Assembly (NCBI GenBank): GCA_030696545.1
Contig: JAUYSA010000093.1
Location: 1 to 13,709, forward strand
Length of the DNA stretch: 13,709 nt
Direction of reading: 5' to 3'
From: Hyphomonadaceae bacterium
GTDB lineage: Bacteria; Pseudomonadota; Alphaproteobacteria; Caulobacterales; Hyphomonadaceae
Shown here one piece after another: positions 1-7,410 of this stretch. Position 1 is the first letter of the stretch, and the number at the start of each line of letters is the position of its first letter. Under the pieces are notes generated by a model, which had not been told where the DNA came from, ran no database searches, and worked only from the letters and a program-made list of their open reading frames with translations. The translations under genes were made by a program, and so were the position numbers.

Positions 1-541
1 TGGCGGCTCCCGACTTCGCGACTTCCGCGCGATAGGCCGCGACGAACTCTGCGACATCGGTTTCAGTGAAGTAGTTGCGCTTGGTCTTCACGATCTGGCC
101 GTTGGCGTCGATCAGGAAGCTTTCGGGCACGCCGGAAATCCCGATGTCGATGCCAAGATCGCCCAGCGGATCGAGGCCTACGTGCTTGAACGGGTTGCCA
201 TCACGCACCAGCAATTCGTGCGCGGCCTCGATGCCCTTCGGATCCTTGTAGAGCACGCCGACAATCTCGACGCCCTGCCCGGCCATCTCGACCAGCAGCG
301 GATGTTCGAGCTTGCAGGGCGCGCACCATGTCGCCCAGAAATTCACGAGAACAGGCCGCCCCTTGAAGTCAGACAGCTTCACCTGACCGCCATCGAGGCC
401 GGGTACGTCGAACTGAGGCGCGGGCCGCGCGGGAGACGCGAACGAGGCGGGCGCTGGATCGCCGCCGGTCAGGCGCTGGAAACCGACAACCACCAGCCCG
501 ACGAATATGGCGAGCGGAAGTATAGCCCACCACCGCTTCAT
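1..541 (-). CDS. ccmG: CcmG/DsbE thiol:disulfide interchange protein (3' end cut off by window)
   Basis: This is a membrane-anchored periplasmic thioredoxin-like protein that reduces the CxxCH cysteines of apocytochrome c before haem attachment. The translation starts MKRWWAILPL, followed by one hydrophobic anchor (about residues 5-21) and a Pro/Ala-rich linker. The thioredoxin fold begins near residue 44. The active site is WCAPC with Cys73 and Cys76 in the context VNFWATWCAPC. Further on lies the GVPESFLID segment that carries the cis-proline of this family. The reading frame is open for 180 codons to the window edge with no stop, so only the last few residues should be missing (the family is usually about 175-200 aa). 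The ATG at 541 overlaps the ccmD stop as ATGA, so it is the last visible gene of the ccm operon and is probably translationally coupled to ccmD. The CcmG assignment rests on the motifs plus this position. Confidence 0.93.
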   Translation of the reverse strand, partial: MKRWWAILPLAIFVGLVVVGFQRLTGGDPAPASFASPARPAPQFDVPGLDGGQVKLSDFKGRPVLVNFWATWCAPCKLEHPLLVEMAGQGVEIVGVLYKDPKGIEAAHELLVRDGNPFKHVGLDPLGDLGIDIGISGVPESFLIDANGQIVKTKRNYFTETDVAEFVAAYRAEVAKSGAA

Positions 542-696
542 GGCGTGGCGTCCTTGTTCGAAGGCTCGATCGCTTCAAGCTTTTTCTTCGCGTTCGTGAC
601 GCGCACGACCGACCAGACGATCAGACCAATGATCACGACCGCGGCAATGCCGTAGGAGGTCAGCACGTAGGGCGTGTATCTACCGTATTCGAACAT
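538..696 (-). CDS. ccmD: CcmD, small haem exporter subunit
   Basis: This short ORF encodes 52 aa, beginning MFEYGRYTPYVLTSYG and ending NKDATP. It has one membrane helix (about residues 17-33, rich in A, V and I), then a basic stretch with KKK near residues 37-39, and an acidic/polar tail. Size, single helix with charged cytoplasmic tail, and the Y-x-x-Y-V-x-x-S-Y-G opening are typical of CcmD. CcmD works with CcmA, CcmB and CcmC to release holo-CcmE after haem loading. It sits exactly between ccmC (4 bp gap, 697-700) and ccmG (4 bp ATGA overlap), as in other alphaproteobacterial ccm operons. It is too short for most automatic gene lists. Its Shine-Dalgarno sequence is weak (AGG about 9 nt upstream), so translation is probably coupled to ccmC. 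Confidence 0.9.
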   Translation of the reverse strand: MFEYGRYTPYVLTSYGIAAVVIIGLIVWSVVRVTNAKKKLEAIEPSNKDATP

Positions 697-700
697 GATC

Positions 701-1417
701 TCAGCCTGCTGCCGCTTGCCTGCGCTGCGCCAGCATTTCGGCGCGCGTGTTCATGATCTCGGCCCGCATGTTGAGCAAGGTCAGCCCGCCGAACAGGGCA
801 AGATAGCCGAGAGCCACGACATACATCGGGTACTTGAACTCGTCCGAGGCTTTCATCGACACCTGATGCAGGGTCGCGAACCATTCGACAGAGAAGTGAA
901 TGATCGGCAGGTTCACTGCGCCGGCAAGGCACAGGATGGCGGCGGCGCGAGCGGCCTTCTGCGGCGTTTCCATCGCCTGCCAGATCGCCATGTAGCCAAG
1001 GTAGATAAAGAACAGCACCAGCACGGAGACGAGGCGCGCATCGCCCCACTCCCACCATGTGCCCCAGGTTGGATAACCCCAGATCGATCCGGTGATGAGG
1101 CCAAGCGCCGTAACGCCTGCGCCGATCGGCGCTGCAGACTTGGCGGCGACATCGGCCAGGGCATGGCGCCAGACGATCGAGATCAGGCTCGCGCCGACCA
1201 TGAAGGCGTAGGCGAACAGGCACAGCCACATCGCAGGCACGTGGACGAACATGATGCGGGCGCTGTCGCCCTGCACCGCGTCGGGCGGCACGACAAACAG
1301 GCCGAAATAGACGCCGATCAGGATCACCACCGACCCCAACGCTGTGAAACCCCATGCAAACCACTTCGACACCGCCATGAAGCGGTGGGGGTTCGCGAAG
1401 ATAGACATTACGGCCAT
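701..1417 (-). CDS. ccmC: CcmC haem exporter / holo-CcmE formation protein
   Basis: This is an integral membrane protein of 238 aa that presents haem to CcmE on the periplasmic side. It has six predicted membrane segments. The two haem-ligand histidines known from CcmC are present: His59 in FVHVPAMW and His184 in ATLHQ. The periplasmic tryptophan-rich WWD signature is at residues 113-131, including PTWGTWWEWGDARLVS. The usual family core is WxWDxRL, whereas here a glycine (Gly125) stands between Trp124 and Asp126, a one-residue in-frame insertion; see findings. The ATG at 1417 is chosen because GGAG lies about 10 nt upstream and residues align to the family N-terminus; a second Met at residue 4 is possible. 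It is separated from ccmB by 88 bp, the largest gap in the operon, and from ccmD by 4 bp. Confidence 0.95.
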   Translation of the reverse strand: MAVMSIFANPHRFMAVSKWFAWGFTALGSVVILIGVYFGLFVVPPDAVQGDSARIMFVHVPAMWLCLFAYAFMVGASLISIVWRHALADVAAKSAAPIGAGVTALGLITGSIWGYPTWGTWWEWGDARLVSVLVLFFIYLGYMAIWQAMETPQKAARAAAILCLAGAVNLPIIHFSVEWFATLHQVSMKASDEFKYPMYVVALGYLALFGGLTLLNMRAEIMNTRAEMLAQRRQAAAG

Positions 1418-1505
1418 CGGCTCGGGGCTCCTGTCGAGCGATCAGTCTAGACGGTCGGCGCGCCGGGTAAGTTCACAAAATCCGGAACAGCCTGCGGCGG
1501 AATAC

Positions 1506-2171
1506 CTAGTCGATTGCGGTCCTTAGCGCCATCGCGGCGGCAAAGGACGATGTTGCAACGCCGAAGAGCGCGGCCGCCCCTGTCAGCATAAGGGGAGCTG
1601 CCCATTCGCCTCCGGACGCAGCGGCATAAAGGCCGGCCGCGCCAAAGATCATGGTCGGCACGTACAGCGGCAGCGTCACCAGCGCGATCAGCAGGCCGCC
1701 GCGCCTCATGCCGGCGGCAAGGGCCGCCCCGATCGAGCCGAAGAAGAAGAAAGCGGCCGATCCGATCAGCGAGAACACGATCACGAACAGCGATGCCTCG
1801 GGCGGGCCCTGCAGCATGATCCAGAGGACGGGGGCGATGATCGCGAGCGGAATGCCTGTCGCGATCCAGTGCGCCAGCGTCTTGGCGAGGGCGATACCCT
1901 CCATCCCGATGCCCGAGCCGGCATAGGCGTCTAGCGTGCCATCCTCGAGATCGGCCTGGAACAAGCGCTCCATAGGCAGCAGGCTGGCCAGAGCCAGGGC
2001 GATCCACATGACGCCAGGCCCTGCTATTTTCAGGTTCTCGACGCCATTGCCGACGGCAAACGGCGTGATGCTGGAGGCGGCCGCGAAGAAGCCTACTGGC
2101 AGCGCTGCGCCACCCCCGCCGGACCAGGCCAGCTTCAGTTCACGCGTAAAGACTGAAAAAGAGCCACTCAA
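1506..2171 (-). CDS. ccmB: CcmB haem exporter permease
   Basis: CcmB is the membrane subunit paired with the ATPase CcmA; the pair uses ATP hydrolysis to free holo-CcmE from CcmC/CcmD. The product is 221 aa, the normal CcmB length, with about six hydrophobic segments. Recognisable CcmB features include the N-terminal FTRELKLAW helix, the LLPMERLFQADLEDGTLD stretch after the second helix, and the LPLYVPTMIFGA segment late in the protein. The start is TTG at 2171, which overlaps the ccmA stop as TTGA. A GGAG about 7 nt upstream supports it, and the next in-frame ATG would remove the first helix. It follows ccmA without a gap and precedes ccmC by 88 bp. Family assignment is strong from both sequence and gene order. 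Confidence 0.95.
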   Translation of the reverse strand: MSGSFSVFTRELKLAWSGGGGAALPVGFFAAASSITPFAVGNGVENLKIAGPGVMWIALALASLLPMERLFQADLEDGTLDAYAGSGIGMEGIALAKTLAHWIATGIPLAIIAPVLWIMLQGPPEASLFVIVFSLIGSAAFFFFGSIGAALAAGMRRGGLLIALVTLPLYVPTMIFGAAGLYAAASGGEWAAPLMLTGAAALFGVATSSFAAAMALRTAID

Positions 2172-2800
2172 GCGACGGCTCCGATACTGAGGGTAGAGAT
2201 ATCCAGCGTTCGTGAGCCTGCGAACCCGTCGCCATGGATGGCGGCGATCACCATGCCGCCGCCGGCGCGATGTTCAGCCACAAGCTGCGTCACCAGCGCG
2301 CGGCCTTCGATGTCCAGAGCAGCGGTAGGTTCGTCCAGCAGCCAGACCGGACGCGGTTCGACCAGCAGGCGAACCAGCGCCAGACGGCGCTTCTGGCCAG
2401 CCGACAGCCCCCTGCCCGGCACCTGTTCACGGCCCGAGAGCCCGACGCGCTTCATGGCTTTGACGGCTTCAGCGGGGTCGCGACCAAAATAGCGGGCCCA
2501 GAATTCGGCCTGCTCTGCGGCGCTTTCCGAAGGTTTTACCGCATCAAGATGCCCGAGATAGTGGCGCCCCGGCTCATCCTCGCCAGCGGTCTTGAACGCC
2601 ACCGTACCCTCATGCGCCCGGGTCAGCCCGGCGAGAATGCGAAGCAAGGTCGACTTGCCCGACCCGTTGGGCCCACGCAGTTCGAGCACTTCTCCGCCGG
2701 AAAGACGGAAAGTCAGCCCTTCGAACAGGATGCGCAGCCCGCGCGACGCCGCGAGATTTTCGACCTCAAGGACCAGTGATGAGGCGCCAGCGCCAACCAA
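2168..2800 (-). CDS. ccmA: CcmA haem exporter ATP-binding protein
   Basis: This is the cytoplasmic ATPase of the CcmABCD complex, 210 aa from the start chosen here. The Walker A motif GPNGSGKST is at residues 43-51, the ABC signature LSAGQ at 132-136, Walker B WLLDEPTA at about 153-160, and the H-loop histidine lies in AAIHGD near the C-terminus. YLGHLDAVKP around residues 81-90 is typical of CcmA. The open frame continues upstream into the antisense of acnA, but that extension has no ABC similarity. TTG at 2800 is chosen because a strong GGAAGGGG lies 8 nt upstream and it gives the usual family length; no ATG or GTG lies at the right place. It is the first gene of the operon, 120 bp from the divergent acnA, and its stop overlaps the ccmB start by 4 bp. 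Confidence 0.93.
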   Translation of the reverse strand: MVGAGASSLVLEVENLAASRGLRILFEGLTFRLSGGEVLELRGPNGSGKSTLLRILAGLTRAHEGTVAFKTAGEDEPGRHYLGHLDAVKPSESAAEQAEFWARYFGRDPAEAVKAMKRVGLSGREQVPGRGLSAGQKRRLALVRLLVEPRPVWLLDEPTAALDIEGRALVTQLVAEHRAGGGMVIAAIHGDGFAGSRTLDISTLSIGAVA

Positions 2801-2920
2801 TATGTTTACCCCTTCCGGCTCAATTGCGTCCGTGTACGGCGTCCTGTAGGAACGCCGCCAGAGCGGGGGGCCGCCGGCTCCCGCACGTCGATATTTCGAT
2901 GCCCCGAAAGGCGCCCCAGC
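2801..2920. promoter_or_regulatory. Divergent ccmA/acnA promoter region
   Basis: The 120 bp between the TTG of ccmA and the ATG of acnA is the only place for the two operons' outward promoters. Toward acnA, TTGCGT (2824-2829) and TAGGAA (2847-2852) are separated by 17 bp, a plausible but weak sigma-70-type pair. Toward ccmA, the ribosome binding site GGAAGGGG is visible on the minus strand. A small dyad, TCGA-tatt-TCGA, lies near 2888-2899. The acnA ribosome binding site is weak (AAGG about 9 nt before ATG). No clear repressor operator can be named; the promoter call is an inference from spacing and gene orientation. Confidence 0.4.
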
Positions 2921-5605
2921 ATGCCGTCCCTCGACAGTTTCAAGTCCCGCAAAACCCTCACGGTGGGCGCCAAGACGTACGTCTATTACAGCCTTGAAGC
3001 CGCAGCGCAAAATGGCCTGGGCGACATTTCGCGCCTGCCAGTGTCGCTGAAGGTGCTGCTTGAGAATCTGCTGCGCTTTGAGGACGGCAAGACCGTCACT
3101 CAGGCCGATATCCGGGCCTTCGCCGCATGGATCAAGGACAAGGGCAAGGCAGAGGTCGAGATCGCCTATCGCCCGGCGCGCGTCCTGATGCAGGACTTCA
3201 CCGGCGTTCCGGCCGTGGTCGATCTTGCCGCCATGCGCGACGCCGCCGCCAAGCTTGGCGCGAACCCGAAAGCCATCAATCCGCTGGTTCCGGTCGACCT
3301 CGTGATCGACCACTCGGTGATGGTCGACTATTTCGGCAAGGCGTCGTCTGCCAGCCAGAACGTGAAGCGCGAATACGAGCGCAACATCGAACGATATGAG
3401 TTCCTGAAATGGGGCCAGTCAGCGTTCGACAATTTCCGCGTCGTGCCGCCGGGTACGGGCATCTGCCACCAGGTGAACCTCGAATACCTCGCCCAGACCG
3501 TGTGGACGAAGGAAGAGGACGGCGAAATGGTCGCCTTCCCCGACACCTGCGTCGGCACCGACAGCCACACCACCATGATCAACGGCCTGTCGGTTCTAGG
3601 CTGGGGCGTTGGCGGCATCGAGGCTGAAGCGGCGATGCTCGGCCAGCCGGTGTCCATGCCGATCCCGGAAGTCATCGGCTTCAAGCTGACCGGCAAGCTG
3701 CCGGAAGGCGCGACCGCGACCGACCTCGTGCTCACCGTCACGCAGATGCTTCGCAAGAAGGGCGTGGTCGGCAAGTTCGTGGAATTCTACGGACCGGGCA
3801 TCGACAATCTCTCGCTCGAAGACCAGGCCACGATCGCCAACATGGCGCCGGAATACGGCGCGACCTGCGGCTTCTTCCCGATCTCGAAGGAGACGATCAA
3901 CTTCCTGTCGGCCACAGGCCGCCTCGCCGAGCGCGTCGCGCTGGTCGAAGCTTATGCCAAGGCGCAGGGCTTCTGGCGCGCCGACATGAAGGATCCCGTG
4001 TTCACCGACACGCTGGAGCTTGAACTCGCAGGCATCGAAAGCTCGATCGCCGGACCGAAGCGCCCGCAGGACCGGATCGTCCTGCGCGATGCAGCGGACA
4101 GTTTCGCCATCGCGCTCGACAAGGAATTCAACCGTCTCGACAAGTCGCATATCCGCGCCAAGGTCGAGGGTACGGAGTATTCGATTGGCCATGGCGACGT
4201 TGTCATCGCGGCCATCACGAGCTGCACCAACACATCGAACCCAAGCGTTCTGATCGCCGCCGGCCTGCTGGCGCGCAACGCCCGCGCCCGCAAGATCTCG
4301 ACCCAGCCCTGGGTGAAAACCTCGCTGGCCCCGGGCTCGCAGGTTGTCACGGATTACCTGAACAAGGCTGGCCTGAGCGACGATCTTGATGCGCTCGGCT
4401 TCAACCTTGTGGGCTATGGCTGCACCACGTGCATCGGCAATTCGGGGCCTCTGCCCGAGGCCGTGTCGAAAGCCATTGCGGAGGGCGATCTCGTCGCCAC
4501 GTCAGTGCTGTCGGGCAACCGCAATTTCGAAGGCCGGGTGAACCCGGACGTGCGGGCGAACTATCTCGCCTCGCCACCGCTGGTTGTCGCCTACGCTCTC
4601 GCGGGCTCCATGAATGTGGACATCACCAAAGATCCGATCGGCTATGACGACGAGAACGAGCCGGTCTTTCTTTCTGAGATCTGGCCGACCAGCCAGGAAA
4701 TCGCCGACACCGTTCGCTCGGTCGTGACGGCGGAAATGTTCGCCACGCGTTATTCCGACGTCTTCAAGGGCGACGAGGAGTGGCAGAAGATCAAGGTTGA
4801 AGGCGGCGCCACTTATGGCTGGCCGATGGCCTCCACCTACGTTCAGAACCCGCCCTATTTCGAGGGCATGACCATGACGCCGGAGCCCATCACCGACATC
4901 ACCAACGCGAAGGTGATCGCGCTGTTCGGCGACTCGATCACCACCGACCACATCTCGCCCGCCGGCGACATTGCCTCGGCTGGCCCGGCCGGCAAATACC
5001 TGCGCGAGCATCAGGTTCCGGTGACGGACTTCAACTCCTACGGCGCACGCCGCGGCAACCATGAAGTCATGATGCGCGGCACGTTCGCGAACATCCGGAT
5101 CAAGAACCACATGGTTCCCGGCGTTGAAGGCGGCGTCACCAGGAAGTGGCCGTCAGGCGACCAGAGGGCGATCTACGACGCGGCGATGGAATACGTTGCC
5201 GAGAAGACGCCGCTGGTGATCTTCGCCGGCAAGGAATACGGCACCGGCTCGTCACGCGACTGGGCCGCCAAAGGCACCCGCCTGCTTGGCGTTCGCGCCG
5301 TCATCGCGGAAAGTTTCGAGCGTATCCACCGCTCCAACCTGATCGGCATGGGCGTGCTTCCGCTGCAGTTCGCCGAGGGCCAGAGCTGGCGCACGCTCAA
5401 CCTGACTGGCGCCGAAACCGTGACCATTAACGGCGTGGCTGGGTTGCTCCCGCGTCAGGTTGTCTCGGTCGACGTGGTTTACGCCGACGGGACGAAGGTA
5501 ACTTTCGAGGCGAAAGTGCGCATCGATACCGAAAACGAGCTGGATTACTTCCGGAACGGCGGCATCCTGCACTACGTGCTGAGGGAACTGGCCCGGGCTT
5601 CGTGA
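2921..5605 (+). CDS. acnA: Aconitate hydratase A (aconitase)
   Basis: AcnA is the cytoplasmic [4Fe-4S] enzyme that interconverts citrate and isocitrate via cis-aconitate in the TCA and glyoxylate cycles. The 894 aa length is normal for AcnA/IRP1-type aconitases (about 890). The three cluster-binding cysteines are Cys435 (in TSCTNTSNPS), Cys501 and Cys504 (in YGCTTCIGNSGP), the same numbering as E. coli AcnA. DSHTTMING begins at Asp214. The swivel domain carries DSITTDHISPAG from residue 671 and YGTGSSRDWAAKG around 773-785, with the substrate-binding Ser/Arg residues. The ATG at 2921 gives the standard N-terminus (MPSLDSFKSRKTL). It faces away from ccmA; the downstream DUF1223 gene follows directly. 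All key residues are intact. No iron-responsive RNA element was recognised. Confidence 0.98.
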   Translation: MPSLDSFKSRKTLTVGAKTYVYYSLEAAAQNGLGDISRLPVSLKVLLENLLRFEDGKTVTQADIRAFAAWIKDKGKAEVEIAYRPARVLMQDFTGVPAVVDLAAMRDAAAKLGANPKAINPLVPVDLVIDHSVMVDYFGKASSASQNVKREYERNIERYEFLKWGQSAFDNFRVVPPGTGICHQVNLEYLAQTVWTKEEDGEMVAFPDTCVGTDSHTTMINGLSVLGWGVGGIEAEAAMLGQPVSMPIPEVIGFKLTGKLPEGATATDLVLTVTQMLRKKGVVGKFVEFYGPGIDNLSLEDQATIANMAPEYGATCGFFPISKETINFLSATGRLAERVALVEAYAKAQGFWRADMKDPVFTDTLELELAGIESSIAGPKRPQDRIVLRDAADSFAIALDKEFNRLDKSHIRAKVEGTEYSIGHGDVVIAAITSCTNTSNPSVLIAAGLLARNARARKISTQPWVKTSLAPGSQVVTDYLNKAGLSDDLDALGFNLVGYGCTTCIGNSGPLPEAVSKAIAEGDLVATSVLSGNRNFEGRVNPDVRANYLASPPLVVAYALAGSMNVDITKDPIGYDDENEPVFLSEIWPTSQEIADTVRSVVTAEMFATRYSDVFKGDEEWQKIKVEGGATYGWPMASTYVQNPPYFEGMTMTPEPITDITNAKVIALFGDSITTDHISPAGDIASAGPAGKYLREHQVPVTDFNSYGARRGNHEVMMRGTFANIRIKNHMVPGVEGGVTRKWPSGDQRAIYDAAMEYVAEKTPLVIFAGKEYGTGSSRDWAAKGTRLLGVRAVIAESFERIHRSNLIGMGVLPLQFAEGQSWRTLNLTGAETVTINGVAGLLPRQVVSVDVVYADGTKVTFEAKVRIDTENELDYFRNGGILHYVLRELARAS

Positions 5606-5664
5606 GGAGGGGTAACGCCCTCTTGATTCGGAGTTTTGTGCGAGTGCGAGATAATCGGCCCGCA

Positions 5665-6387
5665 ATGAACTCGATCGCTGCACGTATCTTCTGCGCCATC
5701 ATGGCGTTCGCCCTCGCGCCGGCCGCACTGGCCCAGCGCGGCGGCATGAACGTGCCTGAGCACGCCGTTCGTCCCGTGGTCATGGAGTTGTTTTCCAGCC
5801 AGGGCTGCGGCAACTGCCCGGCGGCGAACTCCAATCTTCAGAAGCTGGCAGAGCGGTCTGACGTGATCGCGCTGACCTATCCCGTGAACATCTGGGATTA
5901 TCTCGGCTGGGACGACACCTTCGCAAAGCCGGAATTCACCGACCGCCAGAAGCGCTACAATCGCGCGCTCGGCTATCGTGGCCCCTATACGCCGCAGGTC
6001 GTCTATTCTGGCTTCGTCCACGGCCCCGGCACGAACATGAAGCAGATCGAGGAGAAGTTCGCGGTCCGCGACATCACGCCTTATCCGGCAGGTGTTGCGT
6101 TCGAGCGAGATGGCGTCGTCGTTTCCGGCGCCCTACCCGCCAAGGTTGCCAAGGCGACCGTGTCGCTGGTGCGCTTCCGGCCCGGCCAGACCAAGGTGAC
6201 GCCCGCGGGTGGCGCCAACAAAGGCAAGGCGATGACTTACTGGAATCTCGTCACCAGCTACGAGACGCTCGGCGCCTGGAAGGGCGGCGTGCAGAAGTTT
6301 GCGGTGAAGTGCGATGCTGGCTGCGCTGTGCTGATCCAGCAGGACGGCCCCGAAGGTCACGTGCTCGGCGCGGCCCAGAAGAAGTAA
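5665..6387 (+). CDS. DUF1223 family exported thioredoxin-like protein
   Basis: This is a 240 aa predicted exported protein of the DUF1223 family (thioredoxin-like fold, function not established). The N-terminus is a clear signal peptide: MNSIAARIF, a hydrophobic core, then PAALAQ with probable cleavage after ALA (residue 23). The mature part opens with VVMELFSSQGCGNCP, which carries a CxxC pair (Cys48, Cys51), followed by VNIWDYLGWDDTF and RGPYTPQVVYSG, hallmark segments of the family. The frame is open upstream to a GTG at 5602 overlapping the acnA stop, with alternative TTG 5623 and GTG 5638; a strong GAGGAGGGG sits at about 5604-5612. The ATG at 5665 is preferred because it puts the signal peptide at the N-terminus, but its own ribosome binding site is poor. 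The gene lies 59 bp after acnA and is probably co-transcribed. A redox or disulfide role is inferred only. Confidence 0.85.
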   Translation: MNSIAARIFCAIMAFALAPAALAQRGGMNVPEHAVRPVVMELFSSQGCGNCPAANSNLQKLAERSDVIALTYPVNIWDYLGWDDTFAKPEFTDRQKRYNRALGYRGPYTPQVVYSGFVHGPGTNMKQIEEKFAVRDITPYPAGVAFERDGVVVSGALPAKVAKATVSLVRFRPGQTKVTPAGGANKGKAMTYWNLVTSYETLGAWKGGVQKFAVKCDAGCAVLIQQDGPEGHVLGAAQKK

Positions 6388-6393
6388 GTCCGG

Positions 6394-7410
6394 CTAGTCC
6401 GCGATCGCCGCGAGCGGCGTCGAGAACCCACCCCAGTCCAGTTCGGTCAATGCGAACGCCCACGGTGCGGCTTTCATGTTGATGGCGTTCGCCTGCGTCA
6501 CGGCATCGGGCGTTGCATCATCTGTCGTCGCTGCGCTGATTGTGATCCAGCCGCGTTCGTCTTTCCTCCAGCTGCGGGCAACGATAAACACGCCCGACCT
6601 GGTGCGCGTGATGTGCTCGGCAACCGGAGCGCCAATCGCGACATCCATGGCGCGTGCGACGTCGATCGGAGCAAGCCGCGTCAGCGGCTCGGCCGCGACG
6701 GTTGGCGCGAGGGCGGCCACAAGTGGGCGCTTGTCATAGGGCGGAGCAAGGCTGAAGCCTCCACCGGCGTTGGCTTCGAGGCGATAGGCCGGTCCCTGCG
6801 CAGGACGGACATCGACGCCGGCTATGTCTTCGGCCTTCAGCGGCGCGACATCGAGATCGAGCCAACGCATCGCCCGCTGTAGCGGCGGCAGGACGCCATT
6901 GCCGACGACCCAAGCCTGAAGATCATCGGGCTTGCGGATGTAGGAGCGGCCATCGCGATACCCTGCGAGCAGCTTCGCGAAATTGACGCCGGAGCCATCG
7001 CCAACCTCAAGCAGTGCGCCAGTGCCGCCAGCCGTTGGATCGCCGAGGCCGATGCGGTCGAACTTCTTTTCGTCGCGCGTCATCGGACGAGCATAGGTGA
7101 CGAAGGAGAGCGCATCAGTGAGTTCGCGAATGCGCGCTGGATTGACGGGGTAGTTGCCCTTTTCCGGCATCACCCAGCCATCGTCATTCTTCACGAGATG
7201 ATAGTTTTCCTCGCCCGTCGTCACCATCACCAGCGAGACAAGACCCGCCTTGGATTCGAACGCAGGCAGCACGCGCTGACCCACCTCGGCTCGCGGCATT
7301 TCCTCGCCCGGCGGAATGAAGGACGCCGCGCCGAGGAGCGCAGAAACACCTGCCGCGCTTGCGAGGATGATGAGGGTGCGGCGGCGCATGGCGGCTGAAG
7401 CGCTGGTCAT
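6394..7410 (-). CDS. DUF4340 domain-containing protein of Gld-like ABC operon
   Basis: The product is 338 aa. The N-terminus is basic (MRRRT around residues 8-12) and followed by one hydrophobic segment (to about residue 31), which serves as an anchor or uncleaved signal; the rest should be periplasmic. DUF4340-type features include ENYHLVKNDDGWVMPEKGNY followed by a helix at NPARIRELTDALSFV, then repeated beta-rich blocks with KFDRIGLGDP. DUF4340 proteins are often encoded beside GldG-type ABC auxiliary proteins, as here. The ATG at 7410 overlaps the stop of the GldG-like gene (ATGA) and has GGGGAGGG about 5 nt upstream, which fixes the start. Its stop lies only 6 bp from the convergent DUF1223 stop. 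The molecular function is unknown; it probably binds or supports the exported substrate or the GldG-like partner. Confidence 0.85.
   Translation of the reverse strand: MTSASAAMRRRTLIILASAAGVSALLGAASFIPPGEEMPRAEVGQRVLPAFESKAGLVSLVMVTTGEENYHLVKNDDGWVMPEKGNYPVNPARIRELTDALSFVTYARPMTRDEKKFDRIGLGDPTAGGTGALLEVGDGSGVNFAKLLAGYRDGRSYIRKPDDLQAWVVGNGVLPPLQRAMRWLDLDVAPLKAEDIAGVDVRPAQGPAYRLEANAGGGFSLAPPYDKRPLVAALAPTVAAEPLTRLAPIDVARAMDVAIGAPVAEHITRTRSGVFIVARSWRKDERGWITISAATTDDATPDAVTQANAINMKAAPWAFALTELDWGGFSTPLAAIAD

Noticed and set aside
182..655. 157-aa plus-strand ORF over ccmG and ccmD
   Set aside because: It lies antisense to ccmG/ccmD with no recognisable domain.
674..1450. 258-aa plus-strand ORF over ccmC
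   Set aside because: It is antisense to a well-supported gene; His/Arg/Asp-rich content is typical of a GC-rich shadow frame.
2801..3313. Upstream extension of the ccmA frame to 381 aa
   Set aside because: The extra 171 residues are antisense to acnA, lack ABC similarity, and a TTG with strong ribosome binding site gives the normal CcmA length.
3596..5110. Two long minus-strand ORFs (198 and 202 aa) inside acnA
   Set aside because: Both are shadows of the highly conserved acnA frame; their compositions are low-complexity Arg/Val/Gly/Asp-rich.
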